From positions 1 to 22,485 of the forward strand of contig JAYMSP010002791.1 in the NCBI GenBank assembly GCA_036897095.1: a stretch of DNA of 22,485 nt. The letters are read 5' to 3'. A program made the position numbers and the translations under genes. Below the pieces are notes generated by a model, which saw nothing but the letters and a program-made list of their open reading frames with translations, did no database searches and was not told where the DNA came from. Below, piece after piece: positions 10,490-19,951 of the stretch. The DNA comes from Plantago elongata (taxonomy: Eukaryota; Streptophyta; Magnoliopsida; Lamiales; Plantaginaceae). Within the stretch, counting starts at the first letter, position 1; every line of letters begins with the position of its first letter.

Positions 10490-11342
10490 ACCCAAAATCC
10501 AGTTACATTGAGGATTAATATAAACACGTAACCAAGGACCTCATTCAAGAGTATCTTCCGATATATCTCCACTAGCAACTTCAATTTCAAAATTGGATCT
10601 TACAATCCTTAAGGAGATGACCAATATTGCCGCAACAATAACAACAATTGGGGAGTCACTCATAAGTAAAAGTAGCCATGATAGATTTTCCATTTACACA
10701 CTTGACTTTCAAGGTCGTTTAATTAAGAGGTTTAGTGACATCTAAACCAACCAAGATACGGAGCAACAACCATCAGAGCTAGGAGGAGGATTACCAGTGG
10801 GGGGGGGGGGGGACGCCAAATTTGCCAATACGAACCAAAACCAACAGAAGCTGGGAGAGGATTTGCCGTGGGGGGGGGGGGTCAGCTAATTTGCCAATAC
10901 CAATACCGATAACAGAGGTCATAGCCTGTTTGCGCATACCAAACGACAGTTCCGAGACAAGAACAAAGAAAGCAACTTTGTTGAGATCCATAGTCAACGG
11001 ATCATCCCCAATATCCAAAGCAGCCAGGATTATCAAATTTTTTCCAAAGGACCACGGTTCCTGAGTCAATACCTTTTTCCTTTCGTTTCGTGGTGAAACT
11101 TGAATAAAAGCCGCTCTTCTTTAAGCTTATGAATATCAGCCCCATTATGTAAGCTCCAATGCGTAAGAGTTTGCTTGAAGGAGTCCAGATGAATAGTATG
11201 GTGGGACAAAGTCCTACCAACCAAACCAAAGTTAAATCCTCATCAGTAGAGGTCCAGGGCTCTATAGGCACTTGGACAGCAACAACTTCTTCCTCAATTA
11301 GATGTCATTTTTCGACATCTTGGATGCTAGTTCTTTGGCCAT
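10490..11342 (-). pseudogene. LINE ORF1 copy A: DUF4283-like protein with CCHC knuckle (broken)
   Basis: This is the nucleic-acid-binding ORF1 protein of plant L1 elements. It starts MAKELASKMSKN at 11342. After a frameshift comes EEEVVAVQ, then WTSTDEDLTLVWLVG, and the DUF4283-like core containing EPWSFGKNLIILAALDIGDD (about 11060). The knuckle CYCCGNIGHLLKDC (C-x2-C-x4-H-x4-C, about 10648-10607) is intact here, but a TGA just before it interrupts YE-stop-LPN, where relatives have Trp. The tail is lost in the 731-bp deletion. The deletion fuses ORF1 sequence to ORF2 in a 76-codon open frame (10590-10360), which I take to be an accident. Confidence 0.75.
10776..10918. repeat. Imperfect ~72-bp tandem duplication, each unit with a long G-run
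   Basis: Unit one starts at GAGCTAGGAGGAGG (10776) and unit two at AAGCTGGGAGAGG (10848). Both continue through a G-run (G14 at 10799-10812, G12 at 10870-10881) into a TTTGCCAATAC stretch. Copy B has only one unit here (G12 at 19478-19489), so the duplication followed the split of the two copies or was lost in B. Confidence 0.75.
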
Positions 11343-11800
11343 ATTGCAGGAATGGAGTACCTGCAAAACAACAAGGAAAAGGGATGTACGAAGAGAGGGT
11401 ACGTGCTAGTGTGGTTTTGACAGCGAGCATCACCAGTTTGAATATAAAGAGAAGGGGGGAGGGGATATTTTCAATCAATATTTGTCCGAAACGTGATTTC
11501 CCAGTCATGAGTTAGAGCAGAGATCTGAGGAGAGCGATAGAATCAATTACGTCGGATCTCAATGATAAACAAATCGAAATGGATATGTGGTACCAGATCT
11601 GCAGATTCACAATCGGATTAATTAAGAACATAGTGGGAGAGAAAAACAAAGAATGATAGGGGAGAGCCTCGATTAATTAAACGAGGAGAACAATCTCCAA
11701 TATAGTAGCAACGTCACCCATGCGGGGAAGGAAGTTGAGGAAGACCATCGGAGCTGTCACCGAGAAAAGGCCAGTGGCCGGAATTTTAGAGAGAGCATTT
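11343..11800 (-). other. LINE copy A 5' UTR region
   Basis: Sequence upstream of ORF1 on the minus strand, matched closely in copy B (19952-20410). A 67-codon minus-strand frame starts at 11508 (MTGKSRFGQ) and is also open in copy B, but it overlaps ORF1 in another frame and has no recognised domain. The true 5' end of the LINE is uncertain. Confidence 0.5.
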
Positions 11801-12146
11801 TAATACTCCAAGCACTAAACTGTTGTATTAATTAAACATTATATATAAACATTACAAACAAACTACACTTTTCTACTATTTTTCAAAGTTTACTAAATTA
11901 AATTCTAAAATAAAATTGCTAGATCATATTCTAATTTTAAATCAAACTACTGTATGTCACATGAGTGAACATGGAAGTAAATCATGTAAATTGGGATATA
12001 TGTTCATAAATTGAGCCATATGTTATGGATTGGAGCATCCTCATTTATTTCTACACAAGAAGGAGCCACCAAAAACTACAGAGTAAGATCACAAGTTCAA
12101 GAGCGAGAGTAACATCTCATCCTCCTCGTAAGATCCACCTTGAAGT
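11801..12146. other. AT-rich stretch between LINE and an unrecognised segment
   Basis: The stretch begins with TTAATACTCCAAGCACTAAAC and is shared with copy B (about 20411-20740). I recognise neither a gene nor clear element ends. It may be the original insertion site of the LINE or a remnant of another repeat. Confidence 0.5.
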
Positions 12147-12503
12147 TTGATCAAGTCTTCAAGAACGAAAATCGAAGAGAAGTCCTTGTTTGATCTAAGA
12201 AGCCCCAACACACATGGAGAAACGTTATTGGATTTGTTGTCGGAGGAAGATCAAACCCAAAGGTCCAGCCAAAGCCCAATCAACCTTCTTCAAGTTTTTC
12301 GCCTAAAGTCCCGTCAGATGCAAGATCAAGCTGAAAAGACCTTGGAGAAACGTTTCCTGGCAGCCAAACTTTCTCAAAAGAAGATCAAAGGCCAAATTCT
12401 GCGACTATCTAGAAGCATTATTCATGGAGTTCATCAAATCCCTAATAATCTTGTTATCGCTCGCCTCAAATACTCATTCACAATTCGACCGAGATCAAGC
12501 TAA
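12147..12503 (+). other. Unrecognised 118-codon open frame, copy A
   Basis: The frame is K/R/Q/S/L-rich (for example INLLQVFRLKSRQM and AEKTLEKRFLAAKLSQKK) and has no domain I know. Copy B carries the same frame in longer form (174 codons, 20635-21159). Copy A is shortened by a 7-base gap and a stop upstream. Aligned by eye, almost all base differences between the two frames change the amino acid, with about 17 replacements over the shared part. That argues against selection on a protein. It may be part of an unidentified repeat. Confidence 0.3.
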
Positions 12504-12848
12504 GAAGTTCTCGCATTGATGTTCTCCCAACTTTGAAGTGATAAATCCAAGAACAAAGAATTTGAAGATCCTCATTCACCGCTTTAGAAGACTAGAATCA
12601 GATGACGAGACTAGAGATTGTACCCCTCTTCCATCAAGATAAATACATTATCATTTGTGCATTATTAATTTCTACAATTACATCGAAGGAAGAAATATGA
12701 CTTACGAAATAAATATAATTACAATGAAAAGACAAAGTCAATCGTAACCAATCATATTGCAATTTTACACTTTCATTTTTTTTCCTTTTGTTTTCTATTT
12801 GATATTTCATCGTATCACAATCAACCCCCAAAAAAATTAATATTGATA
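12504..12848. other. Stretch without a recognised gene
   Basis: Shared with copy B (21160-21464). It contains GAAGATCCTCATTCACCGC, a CCCCTCTTCCATCAAGATAAATA motif near 12620 that could be a worn promoter or LTR part, and then AT-rich DNA. No assignment is possible by reading alone. Confidence 0.5.
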
Positions 12849-12880
12849 TACTACCTCCATTCCGGGTTCATCTTCCGACG
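12849..12880. mobile_element. Stowaway-like MITE end cut by the copia LTR
   Basis: TA-CTACCTCCATTCC (12849-12863) resembles the Stowaway terminus CTCCCTCCGTCCC, and GGGTTCATCTTC follows. Eighteen bases later the copia LTR begins (TGTTAGG at 12881). No opposite end is visible. The same arrangement is present in copy B. Probably the LTR element inserted into a MITE. Confidence 0.4.
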
Positions 12881-13452
12881 TGTTAGGAATATCTGTTAGT
12901 ATTTTTGATCAATCACCAAATGACTTATCTTAGTACAGAAAGGTGACTGGTACTTTTAGTTCACTTGAACCTTGTAAAAGAGGAAATCACTTAGTATGTT
13001 AGTCTAGTAAAATTTGTATTTGGACTATTAGGTCTCTGAATGTAATTCTATGTTTTGAAGAAGGCCATGATGAAGGATCCTAGCAGTGGATTTTAATTGA
13101 AGATTAAAGATAGAAGATTGTACAAGTTTATGAAGACTAAAGGGTTGAGTCTCCTCGGATAGACTACGATCAGAAAGCATATTGTATAGTGTATATTGCA
13201 CAAAACAAGTCTCTGAACATATGACATCATCGAGAACAAGAGCATGCGAGCTTTTCGAAAGCCTCATGTGTCCGTTGAGACTATAGGACAAGAAATAGTA
13301 TAATGCATTTATTATACCGGTTGAAAAGTCGCTCAGTGCATAATCCTCTCTGAAAATTAGAAAGGGACTTCTAAGTACACATTTAAAGATATAAATGGAT
13401 TGAATTTTGAGTATGTCTAACGGATACTATTCAAACAACTCTCATATTCATC

Positions 13453-13460
13453 TATAAATA
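13453..13460 (+). promoter_or_regulatory. TATA box of the copia LTR
   Basis: TATAAATA lies in the context CATCTATAAATATCACC and is conserved in copy B (21964-21971). It would place transcription start near 13485, leaving an R-U5 leader of about 840 bases. The start site is inferred. Confidence 0.65.
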
Positions 13461-13774
13461 TCACCACTTAGAAGCTGAGAAATACACACACAAACTACGC
13501 TCATATCTACTTACAAGCAAGTATTCTCTCAAGTATCGCACTAACATTCTCCAAGCTTACCGTTGCAACTAAAAAGCTCGAAGAATCACTAGTAGTTCTA
13601 AGTGTCCTGAACCTATAACAAGAGATTATTATTCGTGAAAGAGTTGAACTTTCGTACACCTTTTGAAGCTCATTCTCCATAATGGATACCAATTACTTGG
13701 GTCAGTAAAAGGGAAGCTACCATACATTGAATAAATGTATAAAGTAGTTATATCTCTTCAAACCTCTCTGAAAA

Positions 13775-13911
13775 TATAACTGAAAAGTTATAGGAGAAGC
13801 TTTCCTGAAAATCAACTAATAACCAACACCATCAAGGCGTGGAGTACATGATGTACTTGATTTGAAAAATCAAGGAATAGCTCCAAGGTTATCTTGAGTA
13901 CATGAAGTACT
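13775..13911 (+). repeat. Cluster of hairpins in the copia LTR leader
   Basis: TATAACT-GAAA-AGTTATA (13775-13792) is a 7-bp stem with a GAAA loop. AGTACAT-G-ATGTACT (13843-13857) is a perfect palindrome about a single G. CTTGATTT-GAA-AAATCAAG (13856-13874) is an 8-bp stem. AGTACATGAAGTACT (13897-13911) is a one-mismatch copy of the second. The equivalents in copy B start near 22280, and at 22353, 22366 and 22407. Changes there mostly spare the pairing, except in the last one. Confidence 0.7.
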
Positions 13912-14324
13912 TTGATGATGAGCCAGGGAACAACTCTGGGGGGACATTTGGTAGGGAACCATTTTTTGTAGGGATCATAGAATAGGATTATTGTAAAGAG
14001 AACTCAATTATAATTTCTAGTGTATTCCAGTCCTCAGAAAGGTCAAAGTGGATTAGTTGGAGGATTACGCCACCTCCAGATACCACTATAATTGTTGTGT
14101 TATTTACTTATTCGTACTTTTCATTCAAGCATAACACTCACACATATTATTACTACATAGTACAAAACTTGTTTATCTATCGTAAAGTCTTCCGCAATCT
14201 AAATTTAAGTACCAGAAAACCACCAGCATATGGGAAATAGTGTTTATCGACAAAAGTTTGAAAAGACTATTCACCCCCCCCCCCACCTCTAGTCTTTTCC
14301 TTTATCGTTATCTGGACCAACAAG

Positions 14325-14337
14325 TGGTATCAGGGCC
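14325..14337 (+). promoter_or_regulatory. Primer-binding site for initiator tRNA-Met
   Basis: TGGTATCAGGGCC matches the usual plant copia site TGGTATCAGAGCC with one change (A to G). It lies two bases after the LTR end at 14322 and sets the element's orientation to plus. Confidence 0.88.
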
Positions 14338-14440
14338 GGGAGGTTCCCAAACCTTCTGCACTGAACCTCGATCCCCCAAATAGGTAAAGGATTTTGTCGC
14401 TTTCCGAGGACGTTTTGATTTTTGTGGTAAGAGTGCAGGT

Positions 14441-16979
14441 ATGTCTCTAAGTGATGCTCAGGTTATGAAGCCCGAGAATTACGAGAAATGGAAGAACAAC
14501 ATGATGCAACATCTAGAAGCTATCAGTGATGAGATGATCTAGGTCATCAAGGAAAGACCTATCAAAACCAGATAACTGACAAGGATGTTGAAGGTAGTGA
14601 CACATCTACTAGTGATAATGGTCGTATTGCTACTAGTCAAGTTGAGTATGAAGACAAGCCTCGTGACTCTGGACATCGGAAGATGCCAAGAGACACAGGT
14701 TGGATGGTCAAGCTCGTAACATCATCATTCAATCCACACCTGAGCATATACAGTTTAAACTGTGGTGTGCTAAAACGGCAAGAGTTGCCTGGCAATTGAT
14801 TGAAGATATATGTGCCGGAACTGGGAAGACTAGGAAAACAAGTTCGAAGTTTAAAACTGAAGTTCCAAAAACTTCAAACAAGGCCCCTGAAACTCTGGAA
14901 GAACTTGATTTTCGGTTTACTACTCTCATGTGTGATATGGCTACACTTGGAGAAAGTAAATGAATTTGAATTCTAAGAAGGTGAAAACCATCGTCAGAAG
15001 CTTGAACCAGAATTAGGAACATACTCAATATTTCTACTTTAACCAAGGAATACTACAAATCAAACAAGTGGAACTCTTTTCACATTTAACCACTATGAAC
15101 TATGAGACAACCCAACGTGGTTTGGATGCAGCTGAAAAGTTGCAAAGTGTTGCTCTAGTCACACAAGGTACTTCTGAAAAGAAGGATACCAAGAAAGTGT
15201 CTAAAGAAAATGATCTTGTTGTACAACACATGAAGAAATATGTGAGTCAAGTGATAGAAAGGAGAAAAGCAAAGGAGAAGCTGAAAAAGCATCTCAGCCC
15301 AAACTATCATCAGTAGAAGAACATTCAAATGAACAACTCTCTGAACAACCCCGCTTAGAAAGCTGTTAGTACTGAAGTTGCTGAAATTGGAAATGATATA
15401 TGCTTCTATTGTCAGAAACCTGGTCACTCCAAACGTGATTGTCCAACTTTCAATAAGCTCAAGACAGGTGACAAAAAGGAGAGAAGAACTTTCAAAAGAA
15501 CTCAGAGGGCCTTGCTCACTAAATAGAGAAAGAAGATCCAAATACAACTTGATGCTTTGGATATTGAGTCAGAATCTGATGATGAAGATTCAGATGACCC
15601 AAAAACACCATCACTAGAATTGTGCAGGATTACTCACGATTTAATCGACTTTGGCTAGAAGAAGAATGACATGTGTGGAGTTGTTGAGGTAATGGGTCCC
15701 AACATCTCCAACATAGAAAAATGCCTAATGACTGATGAGGTAACTAACACTTCACAATTCCTATACTATGAGATTGATGTTGATGGTATCAAAGATTTGG
15801 AATTGATCAAAAGTGAACTTGATCGATATGAAAGATAAGTTTTGGTTGTTGAATCTAAAACCATGATTATGAAAGAAAACAAAGAAACTCTTGAAAAGAG
15901 GTTTTTAAGTTGACAAAGGTATCTGAGAGTAAGGACGATGAAATAACATCTCTAAAGTCTCAAATATCGCAAAATGAAAATTCTCATAAACTGACTTTGA
16001 ATGATCTAAATGAGAAAATGAAGAAGCTTCTTTCTGAAAATGATGACTCAAAAAGAAAGAAATTTCCATCAAATCATTTGTCAAAGCTAGTGACACTCTC
16101 ACGGAAGTTCAATCATATCTGAGAGATCCAACTGAGAAAGACAGACTTGGACATGATGCTCAATGTAGTAGCTCCACTCCTCTAAAAAAGGGTGATAGAA
16201 GGTTGACCTTTGTAAATAGTAAACATAAAGGTTCCAAAGAAACCTATAGCATTGGTCAGAAAGCTAAGGTTCTTGACAAAGGAAAAGCATTTGCGTCCAA
16301 ACCTTTGAAGGAACAACAAGTCCTAAAGAAACTTGTGGAAAAGGTTTCTGAAAAGAAATATTATCCTCAGACTTCTGATCATCCACAATGTTGTATTACT
16401 AGGAAGGAAAGTGCTGCTGAACTTGGTGTATTTCCCACTGTACCATTTTATGGATATAGGGATGATGCAGAAACTAGTAAGGCTGCTAAAAATCGTGTTC
16501 AGAAAGTCAATGGTGCTAGAAATGGTATTGGCTATCATGGTATCGGGAAGGTCCTCATGCAACAGTATAAGGAAGGACAAGAACAATGGTGGAAAGCTCG
16601 AATTGCTTATAGAAATTATCAGAAGTGGAAGCAATCTTAAGCCACAGAAAAACAGAATGCCATGACTAGAAGAAACTTGGCCAGGAAGACTAAGCTTGCT
16701 GAAAAGCAAACTCGAAAACCTGACAGGTCTCTAAAGCCACACGAGGAACACCAAGGAACACCCCAAGAAGGAAAATTGATCTTAAATCTAACTATTCTAG
16801 AATTCCTCCTTATGTTCCATGTAGACAAAAACTTACTCATAAGAGATTCATTAAACATGGATTCCTATAGGAAGAATGTTTAGTCTTGATAGTTCTGTTT
16901 CTAAGGCACGAACCTAACTCCTGTTTTCTATTTTGTGTAGAACACTTTCTTGGACTAAGGCTCAATGGCTATTTTATAG
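14441..16979 (+). pseudogene. Copia gag (and start of pol), broken
   Basis: The capsid polyprotein would start at ATG 14441 (MSLSDAQVMKPENYEKWKNN), with a TAG at codon 34 (14540-14542) and several frameshifts after it. Later pieces are DGQARNIIIQSTPEHIQFKL (14703 on), ETLEELDFRFTTLMCDMATL (about 14887) and a knuckle CFYCQKPGHSKRDC (C-x2-C-x4-H-x4-C, 15401-15442). An acidic SESDDEDSDD run follows, then a coiled-coil stretch near 15910-16060 (EITSLKSQISQNENSHKLTL). A basic Lys-rich frame spans 16203-16640. The final codons read TKAQWLFYSG, like the W-Y-L-D-S-G that opens the protease active site in copia pol, and the element ends there. No full-length protein can be made. Confidence 0.8.
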
Positions 16980-16981
16980 TG

Positions 16982-18520
16982 GAAATTGCGTAATAAGATC
17001 AGGATTATTGCACTTTGGAATCAACACAATGTGAGTATAATTCAATTTAACATAAAAAATTCCACAATTCAGCAAACGCAAACAAATTCAGTAACATATT
17101 TACCCACAATACGTCAATACATTTGAAAGAAAAGAACGGGGAAGCCATCAAGCCTAGGAGACTTCAAAGGATACATTTGAAAGAGGGAGGATTTTACCTC
17201 ATTCGCAGTAAAGTTGGCGCAAAGAGCTCGATCCCCATATCATCACTGACTTTGGCAGTGACATTAGTCAGCATGTCATCAATGACCGCAGTAGAGGGAT
17301 TAATGGAGCTGAAGATATATTGAAAATAATCGACATCAAGGGAACCCATCCCATCCAAGTAAGTTCGCAGAATACCATTAGTATCCTTTGATGTCATTTT
17401 TGGCTGATTGAGATGAAGCTTTGGCATGAAAGTATGATGTATTTCGGTCACCTTCTTGTACCCATTGGACTTCTGAACGTTGCTTCCACATTTCATTCTC
17501 CCTTTTGAGTATCTCATCCAACTCTTATTTGAGAGAGCTCTTCGCAGCCTTCGACTGATCATTAATGGCACCTTCTCGCAAGTCTGCCAATTTAGTCCCG
17601 AGATGCTTGGTTTGACCTTTAATCGAGCCAAACTTGCTCTTCTCCTAATTTGCAAGGCCGATTATACAGTCAGTAATGGAGGACAAGATCTTGAAATCTG
17701 GATGATAATTCATGGAAATCACCTTCTCGCAATCCTCGTGTCGAACCCACATAGATTCAAACCAGAAACCTGTTCCACGATTTCTTTGTGTGACACGGCT
17801 ACCTTATAATAGGAGATGAACTAGATTATGGTCTGAGTTGCAGCACATGGGATAGTGTACAGACACTAAAGGAAATGATTGTCTCCAAGAAGAATTATCC
17901 AGTGCTCTGTCTAAACTGATCCGAACAGTATTGGGCATGGCCCGACGATTATACCAAGTGAAACCAAACCCATGATAGACTAAGTTAGCCAATCCAATTT
18001 GGTGTATGCAGTTTTGAAAATTATTAATCCGACATGGTACAACGGGATGCCCTCCTATTTTTTTCAGAACTATAAAAGACTTCATTGAAGTCGCCCATAC
18101 AAAGCCAAGGTTGATTAGAGAACGTACCAAGACGTTGCAATCGAGATCAAGTGTTATTTCTTTTATTCAAATCCGGTTCACCATAAAAACCGGTAAACCT
18201 CCAAACAAATTTCACTATTACAAAGTTGTACTTCAACATCAATATGAAATTTAGAGTAACTATGAAGAGAAACAATAGTATCTTTGGACCAAAGGAGAGT
18301 TAATTCCCCCCGACTTGCCAATAGCACGAACAGAAAAACCAAAAAAAAAGAAAAAACTTTTGTTTAAGACAATCAAACTACAAGAATTAAGATGCGTTTC
18401 CATAAGAAAAACAAGATGGCGTTTATTTTCCTTGATCATGTCTCCGAGCTCTTGAACTGTCAAGAGGCCCCCCAAGCCTCGATATTTCCATGCAATACAA
18501 CCAATGGCGATAGGCGGGGT
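16982..18520 (-). pseudogene. LINE ORF2 copy B: endonuclease and start of reverse transcriptase (broken)
   Basis: The endonuclease start survives here: IAWKYRGLGGLLTVQELGDM (about 18500-18440). The family's WNCRG Asn is replaced by Lys, so the active site is already spoiled. MKENKRHLVFLMET-type sequence follows, then GGHPVVPCRIN, CCNSDHNLVHLLL (about 17830) and an EVQW-type link segment. A frameshift in the APFTxxE region (about 17200) precedes the SPGPDGF equivalent. Copy B stops at 16982, before the YVDD box, which exists only in copy A. Confidence 0.78.
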
Positions 18521-18530
18521 TGCATAGCAA

Positions 18531-18916
18531 CTCCCATTTCTAGATTAGAATCATGAATGACAACTCCCATGTTAGGACAGTTAAAAGGTCGATTAAGCAT
18601 TGACTCATCCGTATTACTCGAGTCTTTCTTTCGGTTGACAGAAATAGTCGGCTTGCCATTGTCTAATGTGGCGGGACAATCACGTTTTTTGGGTTGAGAG
18701 AGGTTATACTGGGCTGGGGATGAGGCCCGATGCTGAAAGTTGCCTCGAGTCCACTGATTTCGGGTATAATGGGCTTTGGGGGAGGGCTAGAAACGGTGCG
18801 GGCTGGGGGAAAGGCGGTTTGGGTATTGTGGTCTTTGGTGAGACTGCTAGGTTATTGGGTTAACGGTAGAGAGGTGAAGAGGGGGTTGGGCTGAGTGTAA
18901 TGGGAGTGGAATGGGG
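18531..18916. other. G-rich stretch between LINE ORF1 and ORF2, copy B only
   Basis: Strikingly G-rich on the plus strand (TGGGCTGGGG, GGGGGAGGGC, GGGCTGGGGG between about 18700 and 18900). On the LINE's own strand this is C-rich, probably coding for a Pro-rich ORF1 tail. Plus-strand open frames here are shadows. Confidence 0.45.
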
Positions 18917-19951
18917 CTATTGGGCATGATGGTAGGTGGTGGGTGGGTAAAATTGGACCAAGGGAATTGAAGGTGTAACTCCTTCCATATTGGAAGAAGG
19001 CTGGTCAACCTTCTCATTTTGAGCTAAAGTAATTCCTTGCAATTGATTAGGAGTAATAAAGTCACTGTCGTTACCAAAATTAGCACCAAGGTCAGCAATG
19101 GGAGTTTGCGGTGGGCAACTCCGATCAACGAAGATTCTCGTTGATGGGAGTGGATCCCCACCACCCAAAATCCGGTTACATTGAGGATTATTAGAAACAC
19201 GTAACAAAGGACCTCATTCAAGAGTATCTTCCGATGTATCTCCACTAGCAGCTTCAATTTCGAATTGGATCTTACAATCCTTAAGGAGATGACCAATATT
19301 GTCGCGACAATAACAACAATTAGGGAGTCACTCATAAGTAAAAGTAACCATGATAGCTTTTCCATTTACACACTTAACTTTCAAGGTCGTTTAATTAAGA
19401 GGTTTAGTGACATCTAAATCAACTAGGATACAGAGCAACAAACCATCTGAGCTAAGAGGAGGATTACTAAGGTGGGTGGGGGGGGGGGGTGTCAGCTAAC
19501 TCGCCAATACCATTACCGATAATAGAGGTCATAGCCTAGTTGCGCATACCAAACGACAGTTCCGAGACAAGAAAAGAGAAAGCAACTTTGTGGATCCATA
19601 GTTAACGGATCATCACCAATAGCCAAAGTAGCCAGGATTATCAGATTTTTTTCAAAGGACCACGATCCCTGAGTCAATACCTTTTTCCTTTCGTGTTCAT
19701 GGTGAAACTTGAATAAAATCCGCTCTTCTTTAAGCTTATGAATATCAACCCCATTATGCAAGCTCCAATGCGTATGAGTTTTCTTTAAGGAGTCCAGAAG
19801 AATAGTTCGGTGGGATAAAGTCCTACCAACCAAACCAAAGTTAAATCCTCATCAGTAGAGGTCCAGGGCTCTATAGGCGCTTGGACAGCAACAACTTCTT
19901 CTTCAGTTAGATGTAGTTTTTCGACATCTTGGATGCTAGTTCGTCGGCCAT
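18917..19951 (-). pseudogene. LINE ORF1 copy B: DUF4283-like protein with CCHC knuckle (broken)
   Basis: It starts MADELASKMSKN at 19951. A +1 shift leads to LHLTEEEVVAVQAPIEPWTS. The DUF4283-like core runs about 19833-19520 (ILFKFHHEHERKKVLTQGSW, then FEKNLIILATLAIGDD). The knuckle reads CCYCRDNIGHLLKDC; one Cys is replaced by Arg relative to copy A. The same TGA as in copy A stands just before it, so that stop predates the duplication. A Pro/Ser-rich tail (19207-18917) survives only in this copy. The natural C-terminus is unclear. Confidence 0.72.

Larger units (their letters stand above)
6304..11800 (-). mobile_element. Plant L1-type LINE, copy A (decayed, internally deleted)
   Basis: This non-LTR retrotransposon is read on the minus strand. 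Its 3' end is an A-tail, seen as a T-run at about 6305-6314, preceded on the minus strand by an AATGAAATGCC-type tail common in plant L1s. The order is ORF1 (DUF4283-like plus CCHC knuckle), then ORF2 with endonuclease, reverse transcriptase, zf-RVT and RNase H. The 5' boundary near 11800 is approximate; beyond it the sequence turns AT-rich. A 731-bp internal deletion, judged against copy B, sits at 10489/10490. Every frame is broken. I could not identify a convincing target-site duplication. From 9061 upward this LINE is repeated as copy B. Confidence 0.85.
12881..14322 (+). repeat. Copia 5' LTR, copy A (1,442 bp)
   Basis: It starts TGTTAGGAATATC and ends GGACCAACA, giving the TGTT...AACA inverted ends usual for copia. 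A TATA box (13453-13460) and small hairpins lie inside. A C11 run at 14274-14284 precedes the CTCTAGTC stretch near the 3' end. Copy B starts at 21496. Compared with B, copy A carries about 125 extra bases around 13195-13310. Confidence 0.82.
9061..16981. repeat. Unit A of a ~7.9-kb direct tandem duplication
   Basis: Bases from 9061 (GAAATTGCGTAATAAGATCAGG) reappear from 16982 in the same direction and order. Order and junctions match through LINE, AT-rich stretch, unknown frame, MITE end and copia LTR until the window ends. By eye well over nine in ten bases agree outside indels. The unit's 3' edge is 16981, since the next base starts unit B. Confidence 0.85.
12881..16981 (+). mobile_element. 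Ty1/copia retrotransposon (SIRE/Maximus-like), 3'-truncated
   Basis: The element has a 5' LTR (12881-14322), a two-base gap, a primer-binding site for initiator tRNA-Met (14325) and a decayed gag region. The gag has a zinc knuckle followed by a coiled coil, an order typical of the SIRE/Maximus lineage. The element ends at 16981, where LINE sequence resumes. Protease, integrase, reverse transcriptase, RNase H, polypurine tract and its own 3' LTR are all absent. The lineage call is inference from gag layout. Confidence 0.8.

Noticed and set aside
10789..10885. G-quadruplex regulatory element
   Set aside because: Single uninterrupted G-runs in a decayed LINE with unstable length; slippage is the simpler reading.
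6290..11830. Target-site duplication of the LINE (ATTACTCAAACTAAC at the A-tail against AATACTCCAAGCACTAAAC near 11795)
   Set aside because: The two need several gaps to align, which is too weak to claim.
13028..13692. Minus-strand open frames inside the copia LTR
   Set aside because: They run against the element, are not kept intact in copy B, and have no domain.
18666..18863. Gly/Trp-rich plus-strand frame
   Set aside because: It is antisense to the Pro-rich LINE ORF1 tail and arises from the G-rich composition.
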